Assembly: GCF_042747725.1 (NCBI RefSeq)
Contig: NZ_JBHZGO010000089.1
Location: 62,001 to 126,000 of the forward strand
Source of the DNA: FACHB-T130 sp042747725
Lineage (GTDB): Bacteria; Cyanobacteriota; Cyanobacteriia; Cyanobacteriales; FACHB-T130
Direction: 5' to 3'
Length of the DNA stretch: 64,000 nt
The translations under genes and the position numbers were made by a program. Below, piece by piece: positions 52,047 to 61,304 of the stretch; position 1 is the stretch's first letter, and the number at the start of each line of letters is the position of its first letter. The notes beneath the pieces are model-generated. The model did not search any database and had not been told where the DNA came from. It was given only the letters and a program-made list of their open reading frames with translations.

Positions 52047-52577
52047 ATGAAATGGCTAATTAACTGGCGCTGGCTGACAATTTTATTAACAATGGGGATG
52101 ACTGGTTGTCTTGACACCCAGCTATTCAACCCGCCGCAAATACTCACTGGCGGTATCAACAGCCAGACGCCCGACGAACATCCCGCCTACAGCAGTGACG
52201 GTCGCTATCTCGCCTTTGCTTCTGACCGCAATAACAATCGAGACATTTTCCTCTACGACTTGCAGCAACGCCGTCTCGTCGATCTCCCCAATATCAATCG
52301 TCGCGACTCCAGACAGGATCAACCTGCTTTGAGTGCGGATGGTCGATTTATTGCTTATGTTTCTAGCGAGCGAGGCAAGACGGATATCTTTGTCTACGAC
52401 CGTCAAACTCAACGCTCCGAACTGCTCACCAGCAGCATCCGAGGCTCGGTACGCCATCCTACTATTTCCGGCGATGGTCGCTACGTCGCGTTTGAAACTA
52501 GCCAGCTAGGGCAATGGCATATTGCAACTGTAGAAAGAGGAACTTCAGCGACAAATTCAGGCTCTTTACAACAGTAG
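52047..52577 (+). CDS. TolB-like PD40 repeat lipoprotein 3
   Basis: This 176-residue paralogue begins MKWLINWRWLTILLTMGMTG with a lipobox ending at Cys21. Blades are SSDGRYLAFASDRNNNRDIF, SADGRFIAYVSSERGKTDIF and SGDGRYVAFETSQLGQWHI. It is clearly related to lipoproteins 1 and 2 and probably arose by tandem duplication. It is followed by the trypsin-like protease gene on the same strand. Confidence 0.88.
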   Translation: MKWLINWRWLTILLTMGMTGCLDTQLFNPPQILTGGINSQTPDEHPAYSSDGRYLAFASDRNNNRDIFLYDLQQRRLVDLPNINRRDSRQDQPALSADGRFIAYVSSERGKTDIFVYDRQTQRSELLTSSIRGSVRHPTISGDGRYVAFETSQLGQWHIATVERGTSATNSGSLQQ

Positions 52578-52706
52578 AAGATCAATGAAATTAGCGAGAT
52601 CCCGCACGAGCGCGGCATCCGCTTCTTCTATAGAAACAGCTTCGCCTAAGAGCGATCGCTGCTAAATATGCTAGACCAGTCAAAAAAGCTTAAAAAAATT
52701 AACATA

Positions 52707-54146
52707 ATGAGTACCAAAGTTCTGCGTATTGCCACTTCGGGCATCATCGCAGCCACAGCTGCCATTGGTGCTAATGCCATCGACGCGATCGCTCCCTTTA
52801 ACTGGCAACAGCCAAATATCGCTGTTGCCCAAGACGCTGAAGAACAAACAAATATTCAGGTTTATAAACGCGCCAGTCCAGCGGTGGTATCCATCCAGGC
52901 TGGTGACGGCAGTGGCAGCGGTAGCATCATTAGCCGAGACGGTCTGGTGTTGACTAATGCTCACGTTGTGGCAAACGGTCGCCAAACTGTCACCGTTATT
53001 CTCTCAGATGGCAGAAGACTTCCAGCCGATATTGTTGCTTTTGCTAACAATAGTCTCGACTTAGCAGTTGTGAAAATCCGAGGACAGAACAATCTACCTA
53101 CCGTAGCGATCGCTCCTGCAAACTCCGTACAAGTCGGTCAGCGGGCGTTTGCGATTGGGAACCCTTTCGGTCGATTTCAGGGAACTTTCACCGTTGGCAT
53201 TGTCAGTCGGATTGACCAACAGCGCGGCTTGATCCAAACCGATGCAGCCATCAACCCAGGCAATTCCGGCGGTCCCCTTCTCAATAGCCAGGGAGAATTG
53301 ATTGGCGTCAATACTGCCATTTTTACCAGCGGTCAGAGTGCGGGAAACATTGGCATCGGATTTGCGATTTCTGTAGACCGGGTGCAGCCGTTCCTGACCG
53401 CAGTGCGCCAAGGACGCGCCCCTACAACCGCTCAACGGCAACAACCCGCTTCTGGAAGACAACCACCTAAATCCATCGCCCTAAATGGTGCCGTTATCAA
53501 TGCCACCCTTAGCAGTGGTGACAATGTTTTACAAGCTGATAACAGCTATTTTGACCTTTACACCTTTCAGGGGAGAGCCGGTCAGCGAGTCAAAGTTGAT
53601 ATGGCTAGTCAGCAGATTGACTCCTACTTAATTCTGCTTGGTCCCAATGGCAATGAAGTTGCCCAAGACGATGATGGGGGCGGTAGGGGAAACGCCAGCC
53701 TTGTGGCGACACTGCCTGCAAGTGGCACTTATTTAATCATTGCCAATTCCTCTGAGGGAAGACAAGCGGGTGCTTACCGTCTTCGAGCAATGGCAACCGC
53801 TGCGAGCGATCGCTATCAAACTTCCCAAAATCGCTTGCTTATGCGGCAAGCTGGCATTCTGGGTCGGGGTGCCAAGGTGCTTTCTGATGGTAGTTTGTTC
53901 CAGGAATATTCCTTTCAAGGTCGTGCCGGTCAGCCTGTGACAATCGCCCTTGCCAGTCCTGATTTTGATACTTATCTGATTTTGGTCGATCAAAATGACC
54001 GGAAGATTGCTGAGAATGATAACATCAGCCGCAGCAATCCCAATTCTCAGCTGAGTGTGACTTTACCCCGAACAGGCGTTTATCGTGCGATCGCCACCGC
54101 CTCAAATCCGCGCGGTCGAGGTCGCTATCTCTTAACAATTCGTTAA
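52707..54146 (+). CDS. Trypsin-like serine protease (S1C) with two PPC domains
   Basis: This exported HtrA/Deg-like protease starts at the ATG at 52707 (MSTKVLRIATSG) and has a hydrophobic signal region. The catalytic triad is visible as TNAHVV (His), NNSLDLAVVKI (Asp) and NPGNSGGPLL (Ser). Instead of a PDZ domain the C-terminus has two pre-peptidase C-terminal (PPC) beta domains (YFDLYTFQGRAGQRVKVDM, DSYLILLGPNGNEVAQDDDG; FQEYSFQGRAGQPVTIAL, DTYLILVDQNDRKIAENDN). PPC domains are usual in secreted proteases. It overlaps the dnaN 3' end by 4 bp. Confidence 0.92.
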   Translation: MSTKVLRIATSGIIAATAAIGANAIDAIAPFNWQQPNIAVAQDAEEQTNIQVYKRASPAVVSIQAGDGSGSGSIISRDGLVLTNAHVVANGRQTVTVILSDGRRLPADIVAFANNSLDLAVVKIRGQNNLPTVAIAPANSVQVGQRAFAIGNPFGRFQGTFTVGIVSRIDQQRGLIQTDAAINPGNSGGPLLNSQGELIGVNTAIFTSGQSAGNIGIGFAISVDRVQPFLTAVRQGRAPTTAQRQQPASGRQPPKSIALNGAVINATLSSGDNVLQADNSYFDLYTFQGRAGQRVKVDMASQQIDSYLILLGPNGNEVAQDDDGGGRGNASLVATLPASGTYLIIANSSEGRQAGAYRLRAMATAASDRYQTSQNRLLMRQAGILGRGAKVLSDGSLFQEYSFQGRAGQPVTIALASPDFDTYLILVDQNDRKIAENDNISRSNPNSQLSVTLPRTGVYRAIATASNPRGRGRYLLTIR

Positions 54147-55315
54147 GCGCGAATCTGCACTGGCATCACTAAGTAAGTCATTTTTAGACCTCCAAGCGGT
54201 GTCAGAATCACCGGACTATTCCCTGTATTCATCTGTATTTGAATCTCGGAGGATTGCAGCGCCTTCAGTCCATCCCTGAGATAGGTGATGTTGAAGGCAA
54301 TCTCTAGATCCTTTCCTGATATTTGTGCAGGTAGAGATTCGCGTCCGCTACCGACATCCTGTGCTTCCACTGATAAGGCAACCTGCTGGTTGGTGCTGTC
54401 TATCGTGAATTTGACAAGATTATTTTTTTGGTCAGCTAGCACGGCAATTCGTTCTAATGCATTGAGCAGCTGACGCCGATCGATTGTCACCTGCCGCTCA
54501 AATTGTTGCGGAATCAACTGACGATATGCGGGATATTGCCCTTCTAGGGTGCGGCTAGTCAAACGTTGATCTGCTAACTCAAATACGACCTGCCCTTGGT
54601 CAAGATGGAGAGCGATCGCTTCCGCCGACTGGCGCATCCCTAAGATTCGTTCCAGTTCTCGCAGTGCCCGCGCTGGAATCGTGACTTCTAACGGAGCTGT
54701 CTGACTAATCGCCTCAGAGGGTTCTTCATCCGTTTGACTTTGGTTAGTCGTTTCGACAACCGATAAACGATGACCATCGGTAGCGGCAAATTCTAAGTAT
54801 TCTGGCTTGACTGTTAAATGGATGCCCGTGAGAACCTGCTTCGTTTCGTCCGGACTGGTGGCAAATAAGGAACCCCGCAAGCCCTCAATTAATGCGGCGG
54901 CAGGCAATTGAGCAGCTTCGCCATTTTCAATGACTGGCAGTTCTGGAAATTCTTCGGCTCCCATTCCCCGGACTTTATAACGCCCAGAGGCAGAAGTCAG
55001 CGTGGCAATAATCCCTTCGCTCGTGGCTTCCTCCCCTTTATCCTCTAAAGTAATTTCTCCCTCTGCTAGACGGGAAACAATATCGTTTAACAGCTTCGCG
55101 GGTAACGTGAGAAAACCTTCCTCTTCCACTTGTGCGGGAAAGCTGGTCTGAATGCCAAGGCTGAGATCGAATGCCGTCAAACTGACAAGCTGAGTTTTTT
55201 TGTTAGCTTCCAGCTTGACATTTGCGAGGACAGGATGTGTCGGGCGCGATGGCACTGCTCGGCTGACCAGAGAAAGGTTGGTACTGAGATCGTTTTGGGT
55301 GCAAACCAGTTTCAT
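54143..55315 (-). CDS. dnaN: DNA polymerase III sliding clamp beta subunit
   Basis: This 390-residue protein begins MKLVCTQNDLSTNLSLVSRA and shows the three repeated clamp domains: LPAKLLNDIVSRLAEGEITLE, YKVRGMGAEEFPELP, GSLFATSPDETKQVLTGIHL, TDGHRLSVVE, IPARALRELERIL and the C-terminal PVILTPLGGLKMTYLVMPVQ. It encircles DNA and tethers the polymerase. It is divergent from nothing; dnaA lies upstream on the same strand, separated by the box-rich spacer. Confidence 0.96.
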   Translation of the reverse strand: MKLVCTQNDLSTNLSLVSRAVPSRPTHPVLANVKLEANKKTQLVSLTAFDLSLGIQTSFPAQVEEEGFLTLPAKLLNDIVSRLAEGEITLEDKGEEATSEGIIATLTSASGRYKVRGMGAEEFPELPVIENGEAAQLPAAALIEGLRGSLFATSPDETKQVLTGIHLTVKPEYLEFAATDGHRLSVVETTNQSQTDEEPSEAISQTAPLEVTIPARALRELERILGMRQSAEAIALHLDQGQVVFELADQRLTSRTLEGQYPAYRQLIPQQFERQVTIDRRQLLNALERIAVLADQKNNLVKFTIDSTNQQVALSVEAQDVGSGRESLPAQISGKDLEIAFNITYLRDGLKALQSSEIQIQMNTGNSPVILTPLGGLKMTYLVMPVQIRA

Positions 55316-55479
55316 AGAAGTTCAACCTTGGAGTTGTTCAGCCAACCGAACGCGAGAGAGCGCGGTACTTTTGGCACAGAAAGAGATCGTAGCACCCTTG
55401 TCCTCAGCAATCCAGATTCCCCTGCTTACCTACCTTGGCGAAAACTACTACTGTTTTAATTAATTTTAAAAGAATCGTA

Positions 55480-55690
55480 GTAGGGGCTGTGGAAAATGTG
55501 GAAAAAGTTGTCAAATGAATTTCCTGTATATGTTTTAGAGCTTAATGAATTGTGGAAACTTTGTGGAAAAAAGGAGTTATTTTCCTACAAGGTATTTATA
55601 CTTGCGATCGTTTTCCCCTGAAGACACAAAGTTTTTCACGGCTTTACCACAAGCTTTTCCACAGAAAATTAGGAGTTTTCCACAACCTTT
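55480..55690. other. oriC: Candidate replication origin (DnaA-box cluster)
   Basis: Six DnaA-like boxes TTTTCCACA or near variants lie in the dnaA-dnaN spacer (55316-55773). TGTGGAAAA occurs at 55488-55496, 55497-55505 and 55562-55570, and TGTGGAAAC at 55551-55559. The opposite orientation TTTTCCACA is at 55655-55663 and 55676-55684. TTTTCCACA is the cyanobacterial box form. The opposing arrays and the flanking dnaA and dnaN genes support an origin. Confidence 0.75.
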
Positions 55691-55773
55691 CCGGACGTTA
55701 ATCATTCTTTACAATTAGTTTCAGAAAACTTAAGTTAAAGGGTACTGGCTGGCTGTTAGAGAAGGATCAGGAT

Positions 55774-57150
55774 TTATTTTGGCTTCTTGCACAGCATATT
55801 AATGCGATCGCTGAGTTGGCGTAGCGTTCTAGCCACATCGGGATTGCTATCCTTCAACTGAGTAATTTTCTCGCAGCTATACATTACTGTGGTGTGATCT
55901 TTACCCCCAAATTCCTCACCAATCCTGGGTAAACTCAGATCCGTGTGCTGACGCATTAAATACATACCAATTTGTCGCGCCCAGCTAATTTCCCGACGGC
56001 GAGAATTACTTTTTAAATCTTCAATTGGAACATCAAAGGTTTCTGCGATCGCCATCATTACCGCCTCTGGAGAAGCCGCTACTTTTTCCGCAGGCGGATT
56101 CAAAACTGGGGCAATATTCCCGACAGTCATCGGTAAACCAGAAATCGAAATATAAGCCACAGCCCGAATTAAAGCGCCCTCCAATTCCCGAATATTTGAA
56201 GTATAATTAGTCGCTATATATTCAATAACATCTCGCGGTAATCGCATATTTTCATATTCTGCCTTTTTTTGCAAAATTGCCATCCGTGTTTCTAAATCTG
56301 GGCGCTGGATATCGGCAATTAACCCCATAGAAAAGCGGGAACAAAGGCGTTCTTGCAGCCGGGGAATCTGATTAGGAGGGCGATCGGAAGCTATTACTAC
56401 TTGCTTTCCAGCTTCGTGTAAAGTATTAAAAGTATGAAAAAATTCTTCTTGAGTGTATTCCTTTCCTTCAAGAAATTGAATGTCATCCACTAACAGTACA
56501 TCGGCAGCTCGATAATGTTCTCGAAACCGTTGCATACTGTCTTTACGAATCGCTGCAATCAAGTCATTTGTAAACTGTTCGGTAGAAACGTAAAATATTT
56601 TAGAATCCGGGTGAATTTCTAAACGGTAATGCCCGATTGCTTGCATTAAGTGAGTCTTTCCTAGCCCAACACCCCCACACAAAAACAATGGATTAAACTC
56701 ACGTCCCGGAGATTCTGCCACAGCTAAAGAAGCTGCATGAGCCATCCGATTATTAGAACCGACAACAAAGCGTGAAAAAACGTATTTAAGATTTAATTCG
56801 GTCGGTCTGGGACGCTGGTTCGGCGTAATTTCTGCAATACTGGTTTCTATCGGCAGCGACCAGGAGATTTCGGCATCACCAGCGCTAGAGACTTCATTTC
56901 CTTTGGCAACCGTGATGTGAATTTCCACCGGCTGTCCCAGAATATCTTGTACGACATCAGCAATTGTTTTGATGTAATATTTCTGCAACCAATTCCGGGC
57001 AAACGGGTTGGGTGTGCAAATCACCAAGCAGTTATTTTCCAGCTCTTGAGCGCTGGCAGTTTTGATCCAAGTTTCAAAGGTGGGACGGCTCAGTTGTAGC
57101 TGTAGACGCTCCAGCACCTGACTCCAGAGCTGTTCAAGAGTAATATCCAC
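55774..57150 (-). CDS. dnaA: Chromosomal replication initiator protein DnaA
   Basis: This 458-residue AAA+ initiator has domain I at about 1-90 (LWSQVLERLQLQLSRPTFETW), a short linker, and an ATPase core with Walker A GGVGLGKTHLMQ and Walker B LLVDDIQFLEGKE. Domain IV is at the end with signature HTDLSLPRIGEEFGGKDHTTV. The length is typical. Cyanobacteria vary in their dependence on DnaA; this copy appears fully intact. Confidence 0.97.
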   Translation of the reverse strand: MDITLEQLWSQVLERLQLQLSRPTFETWIKTASAQELENNCLVICTPNPFARNWLQKYYIKTIADVVQDILGQPVEIHITVAKGNEVSSAGDAEISWSLPIETSIAEITPNQRPRPTELNLKYVFSRFVVGSNNRMAHAASLAVAESPGREFNPLFLCGGVGLGKTHLMQAIGHYRLEIHPDSKIFYVSTEQFTNDLIAAIRKDSMQRFREHYRAADVLLVDDIQFLEGKEYTQEEFFHTFNTLHEAGKQVVIASDRPPNQIPRLQERLCSRFSMGLIADIQRPDLETRMAILQKKAEYENMRLPRDVIEYIATNYTSNIRELEGALIRAVAYISISGLPMTVGNIAPVLNPPAEKVAASPEAVMMAIAETFDVPIEDLKSNSRRREISWARQIGMYLMRQHTDLSLPRIGEEFGGKDHTTVMYSCEKITQLKDSNPDVARTLRQLSDRINMLCKKPK

Positions 57151-57231
57151 GGCTCACCTCTACCGCTTTGTGCATGCATAGTATTATCCATTCTTGTGAA
57201 GAGCGATCGCTTCTTTCAACTTCTCCCAACT

Positions 57232-57777
57232 ATGACTGAAATCCTGCCAATCACTCAACTCGGCAATCCCATCCTGCGCCAATCGGCTCAGACTATCGAA
57301 AATGTGCGCTCTGAACAGATCCAAAAACTGATTAATGACCTAATTACAACCGTTGCTCAAGCAAGCGGCGTTGGCATTGCAGCACCCCAGGTAGCTCAAT
57401 CTTATCGCTTGTTCATCATGGCATCTCGTCCTAATCCCCGGTATCCCACCGCCCCTGAGATGGAACCAACCGCCATAATAAATCCTCGCATCATTGCCCA
57501 CTCTGAGGAGGTGGTGAAAGGCTGGGAAGGTTGCCTCAGCATTCCAGGGATTCGAGGGTTGGTTCCCAGGTATCAGGCGATTGAAGTTGAATACACCAGT
57601 CGGGATGGCAAATTGCATCGCCAACAATTAACAGATTTTGTCGCCCGGATCTTTCAACATGAATCCGATCATCTAGATGGCATCGTGTTTGTAGATCGTT
57701 TACAGAGTACGCACGATATGATGACCGAACAGGAATATCAGAACCGAATTATTCAAAAAGCTCCAGATGCCCTTTGA
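57232..57777 (+). CDS. def: Peptide deformylase
   Basis: This metalloenzyme removes the formyl group from nascent proteins. Three PDF motifs are intact: GVGIAAPQ, EGCLSIPG and QHESDHLDG (metal-binding HExxH with Glu). I chose the ATG at 57232 (MTEILPITQLGNP), giving 181 residues; a GTG at 57196 would add 12 residues unlike the family. It is divergent from dnaA. Confidence 0.95.
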   Translation: MTEILPITQLGNPILRQSAQTIENVRSEQIQKLINDLITTVAQASGVGIAAPQVAQSYRLFIMASRPNPRYPTAPEMEPTAIINPRIIAHSEEVVKGWEGCLSIPGIRGLVPRYQAIEVEYTSRDGKLHRQQLTDFVARIFQHESDHLDGIVFVDRLQSTHDMMTEQEYQNRIIQKAPDAL

Positions 57778-58197
57778 TTACAGTAAACACGACAAGCGTT
57801 CCTCACTTAAAGAACAGAAATTGTGTTTACTGTAAAAATGACGTGCCTGGTTGTTTTGAAAATGAACGCTGGTATCAATGCGCCGAACACCCAACTGGCG
57901 TAATTCCTTCTTGAGGGAAGCGAGCAGTATCGAGCCAATTCCCTGATTTTGCCTACCTGTTGCCACAAATACATCATCTAGCTTGGCAACTACTGCCCCT
58001 ATCGAAGTAGAAATAGCGAAGCAGACTACACAGATGCCCACGGGTTTATTGCTATCATAAGCCATCCATACAAGTCCAAGCTCTGGGCGCTGCAAAAATA
58101 GCTCAAGGGCATTTTGTAGAGCTATACTCCCACCATCACCATAGGTTCGGCTACTGTCAAGATAATATTCGTCTTGAGTAACATCTCCTACACTCAT
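57778..58197 (-). CDS. GNAT family N-acetyltransferase, possibly N-terminally shortened
   Basis: This 139-residue protein has the GNAT core: NKPVGICVVCFA, LDDVFVATGRQNQGIGSILLASL (acetyl-CoA pyrophosphate loop GRQNQGIG) and VHFQNNQARHFYSKHNF. The N-terminal alpha/beta unit of about 20-25 residues is missing compared with relatives. The 26-bp gap upstream belongs to the end of the tnpB element, so insertion may have removed the original 5' end. The frame is open upstream through that end. Confidence 0.8.
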   Translation of the reverse strand: MSVGDVTQDEYYLDSSRTYGDGGSIALQNALELFLQRPELGLVWMAYDSNKPVGICVVCFAISTSIGAVVAKLDDVFVATGRQNQGIGSILLASLKKELRQLGVRRIDTSVHFQNNQARHFYSKHNFCSLSEERLSCLL

Positions 58198-58223
58198 CGG
58201 AGTACCGATAGAGTGTAGGCTGC

Positions 58224-59408
58224 TCAGAGACTCTTCATTGAAGACATTGACTGAGCTTTAAGACCGTGTGCCCCACGGTTCTTTATGTTTATAGCCGCGT
58301 TTAAATCCCGACACAAACTGATTTGACATACAGGACAGTTGTGCATTCTTTGAGATAGCGGCTTTTTGACCTTGTGACCACAGCTTGAGCATTCAAGGCT
58401 TGTGCCGAATGGAAGTACTTCTACTACACACAACCCAGCATTTTCGGCTTTGGCTGTTAGTATTGACATGAATTGTCCCCATCCAGCATCATTCACACTT
58501 TTTGCCAATCTTGATTTAGCGAGTCCTTTTATATTCAACTTTTCAACAGATATCACATCGTATTCGTCAAGTAGTGATTTAACCGTTTTAAAGTGGAAGT
58601 CTTTCCTAGTATCAGCAACTTTTTTATGTTGAATTCCTAGCTTTTTAATTGCTTTTTTGCGGCGATTAGAACCTTTTTTTCTACGAGAAACACGGCGCTG
58701 TGCTGACTTTAACTTGCATTCAGCTTTGCGTAAATATTTTGGTGCTGCAATTCGGGTATTGTCAGAAGCGACATAAAAATCTATCAACCCTACATCAATA
58801 CCAACAATATTATCAGCATCAAAATCATGCTTGATAGTTGGAACTGTTTGATCGTCAAGGCTTAGAGTAACATAATAACCATCTGCTTTTTTGGTAACAG
58901 ATACAGTCTTAATATCAAAGCCGTCAGGTATTTGACGATGAACAATTACTTTTACGTCCCCTATTTTTGAGAGAGTAATTTTATTATTGGCAAAATGATG
59001 TTTTTTAAATTGTGGATACGTAAAAGTCTTGTATTGTCCAGCGCCTTTGAATCTAGGTCTACCTGATTTTTTACCGTTAGCATCACCTTTCAACCATCTA
59101 TCGAAAGTTATCTCAACCTTTTTAGGTACTTCTTGAAGCACTTGAGAATGAATATCTTTATACCAAGGGCGGTCTGCTTTCAGTTGAGTTAGGGATGATT
59201 TTTGGTTGTAATAATTGGGTTGGTCTTTTAGTTCGGGTAAATGACAGATTAACGAACATCTATCAATCGAACAGCGATTCATCTCATACCAATCAAATCT
59301 TTGAGCTAGCAAATAATTATACTGATACCGTAGCATTTCGAGCGTTTTATCAATTTTGTCAGATTGTTCTTTATTAGGCTTGATTTTGTACTGGTATGAG
59401 ATTCGCAT
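58224..59408 (-). CDS. tnpB: TnpB RNA-guided endonuclease (IS200/IS605 group)
   Basis: This 394-residue TnpB has an N-terminal helical/WED-like part, a RuvC nuclease with D205 (VGIDVGLIDF), E289 (ISVEKLNIKGL) and D368 (CRDLNAAIN), and a zinc-ribbon with Cys340, Cys343, Cys358 and Cys361. All catalytic residues are present, so it is probably active, unlike nuclease-dead TnpB-derived regulators. TnpB uses an omega RNA transcribed from the element's right end, here about 58200. No tnpA is present. A MITE sits directly upstream of the start codon. Confidence 0.92.
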   Translation of the reverse strand: MRISYQYKIKPNKEQSDKIDKTLEMLRYQYNYLLAQRFDWYEMNRCSIDRCSLICHLPELKDQPNYYNQKSSLTQLKADRPWYKDIHSQVLQEVPKKVEITFDRWLKGDANGKKSGRPRFKGAGQYKTFTYPQFKKHHFANNKITLSKIGDVKVIVHRQIPDGFDIKTVSVTKKADGYYVTLSLDDQTVPTIKHDFDADNIVGIDVGLIDFYVASDNTRIAAPKYLRKAECKLKSAQRRVSRRKKGSNRRKKAIKKLGIQHKKVADTRKDFHFKTVKSLLDEYDVISVEKLNIKGLAKSRLAKSVNDAGWGQFMSILTAKAENAGLCVVEVLPFGTSLECSSCGHKVKKPLSQRMHNCPVCQISLCRDLNAAINIKNRGAHGLKAQSMSSMKSL

Positions 59409-59415
59409 TTATTTT

Positions 59416-59597
59416 GGCTCTTCCGTAGTTGGTATGCTAAATTATAGTCAAGAAGCGCCACAAGCTATACTAGCCATAAATTTAAGCCAATTTAGCGTTT
59501 ATTAAATAGAAAATACAGTCCAAAATTGTTATACCTTGCTAGGTAAGCCTTTCAAGTTTTGGGATCAACTTTTTAGCATACCAAGTAATGAAGAGCC
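59416..59597. mobile_element. 182-bp MITE with ISL3-like termini (copy 2, upstream of tnpB)
   Basis: It starts GGCTCTTCCGTAG and ends GAAGAGCC, a reverse-oriented near-identical copy of 1014-1196. Perfect 8-bp direct repeats TTTATTTT (59408-59415 and 59598-59605) flank it, so insertion is recent. The insertion lies between a ribosome-binding-like AAGGAGGT on the minus strand (59616-59623) and the tnpB ATG. Confidence 0.9.
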
Positions 59598-59661
59598 TTT
59601 ATTTTTTTTGATTCGACCTCCTTATATAGTAACATAAACGTACTGGCGCTGTAGTTACTTA

Positions 59662-59826
59662 ATGAAAACAAAAACATTGAATTTGCGGATTTCTGAACGT
59701 AGGTTAAATAAGCTACGGTTATACTCAGCACAAAAAGATAAAACTATGACTCAGATACTAGAAGACTTTATTGATTCCCTTAAACTTGAGGCTGGCAATT
59801 CGTCACCGACCAACATTTCTGATTGA
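59662..59826 (+). CDS. Ribbon-helix-helix protein beside tnpB
   Basis: This 54-residue protein reads MKTKTLNLRISERRLNKLR and continues with LYSAQKDKTMTQILEDFIDS. A beta strand followed by two helices gives the ribbon-helix-helix (CopG/Arc/ParG) pattern. Similar small proteins are often found next to tnpB in cyanobacteria as I recall. It is divergent from tnpB and could repress the shared promoter region; AGTAAC (59628-59633) and GTTACT (59654-59659) form a candidate dyad. Confidence 0.75.
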   Translation: MKTKTLNLRISERRLNKLRLYSAQKDKTMTQILEDFIDSLKLEAGNSSPTNISD

Positions 59827-59866
59827 ACTGCGTTCAATATCGCTCGTTGGTCACTTCCTCATTGCC

Positions 59867-59920
59867 CAGAATTCATCTCACACCTCACCCTGTACTCAGG
59901 GGAGTGTGAGATGAATTCTG
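59867..59920. terminator. Hairpin downstream of the ribbon-helix-helix gene
   Basis: Perfect 17-bp arms CAGAATTCATCTCACAC (59867-59883) and complement (59904-59920) enclose a 20-base loop and are followed by TTTGAAG. It starts 40 bp after the stop codon. It may be a terminator or an end structure of a mobile element. Confidence 0.6.
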
Positions 59921-60017
59921 TTTGAAGCTAAGGAATTCACCTAATAACGCAAAGGCATCGCGCAACAACTCCTTTGTCATTTTTTGACACTCGATCATGG
60001 TTCCTAAACCTCTAGAC

Positions 60018-61304
60018 CTGGTTGACTGACAAAACTGCAAGAAAAGGGAGGTTCAACCCTTGGTAGAAGGGCATTTCCGGTTTATTGTGAAAGTTACCAC
60101 ACAACCACAGGAACCGATGAAAACCTCCCAACTCTATCATCAACTACACACCTTGTTAGGTCAATCCATGACTTGGGCAGACCAGCGACATTTACAAACG
60201 CTGATTTGGATGGTGATTGGCTTAGTCTGTAGCGAATGTATTAACTTAACCAAATGGACGATTTATGTGAAAACTCGCGCCGTTTTTGCTCAAAGTCATC
60301 AACGACGCTTCAGTCGGTGGTTTCATAATCCTCGCATCAACGTGCAACGACTCTATAGTGGTCTGATTCAAACTGCCTTGAGTGGATGGGGAGTTTCAGA
60401 GATCACCCTGATTGAAGATACGTCCATGCTCTAGAATGAGTACTGTCTGATTCGCCTCTCGGTACAATACCGAGGACGGGCAGTGCCCCTGGCGCAGGCG
60501 CGTAATACGACATGGCAGTAGCAGTGTGCGCTTTGAGATGTATCAGGCGATGTTGAAACGAGCCGCTCGTATAGTGCCTCCTGGGAGTTCAGTGTGTTTT
60601 CTGGCAGACCGAGGCTTTGCGGACACAACATTAATGAAGTATTTGCGAGATGAATTGCACTGGCATTTTCGGATTCGAGTCAAGAGTAATAGTTGGATTC
60701 ACTCGTGTCGCAATGGGTGGATACAACTCAACCAATATCACCTGGCGTTGGGTGAAGTCGTGCTTCTCCAAAACGTCAGTTTGACTAAAACCCATTCCCT
60801 CGAACACCTCCATCTGGCTTTGGCACGCGACCCTCTGAGTCGGCAATTGTGGATGGTTGTCTCCGACCAAACCACGACACTACAAACCTTTTTTGAGTAT
60901 GGCGAACGCTTTCAAATTGAAGAAGAACTGCTTGACGAAAAATCGAATGGCTTTCAACTCGAACGTTCTGAACTTCGCTCTGCCCCTGCCCTGTCCCGTC
61001 TATGCTTGGTGATGGCAGTGGCAACCTTGCTTTTGACGGTACAAGGTATTGAGGTGGTTGCGGCGGGAAAACGTCGTTGGGTAGATGCTCACTGGCAACG
61101 GGGCAATAGCTACCTGAGAATCGGTTGGAATTGGCTCAAGGGTGTTTTGCATCAGGAATGGCAATTATTTCCAACCATTTTCTTGTCTGGCAGAATTGAT
61201 CCAGAGCCTGCATCTGCGTCAAAAAACAAACACAAAAGCAATTGGATCGAGAATTTACCATCAAATCTTACAGCTTTGATTCTTGAGTTTTGTCAGTCAA
61301 CCAG
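60018..61304 (+). mobile_element. IS4-like insertion sequence (1287 bp, inactivated)
   Basis: Terminal inverted repeats CTGGTTGACTGACAAAACT, plus a few more matching bases, lie at 60018 and at 61304 in complement. The target duplication CCTCTAGAC is at 60009-60017 and 61305-61313 (perfect 9 bp). The single transposase gene inside is broken. Nine-base duplications fit some IS4-family subgroups. It inserted 10 bp downstream of argS. Confidence 0.9.

Noticed and set aside
58224..59408. TnpB as a nuclease-dead TldR-like regulator
   Set aside because: D205, E289 and D368 and the zinc-ribbon cysteines are all present, so the RuvC site appears intact.
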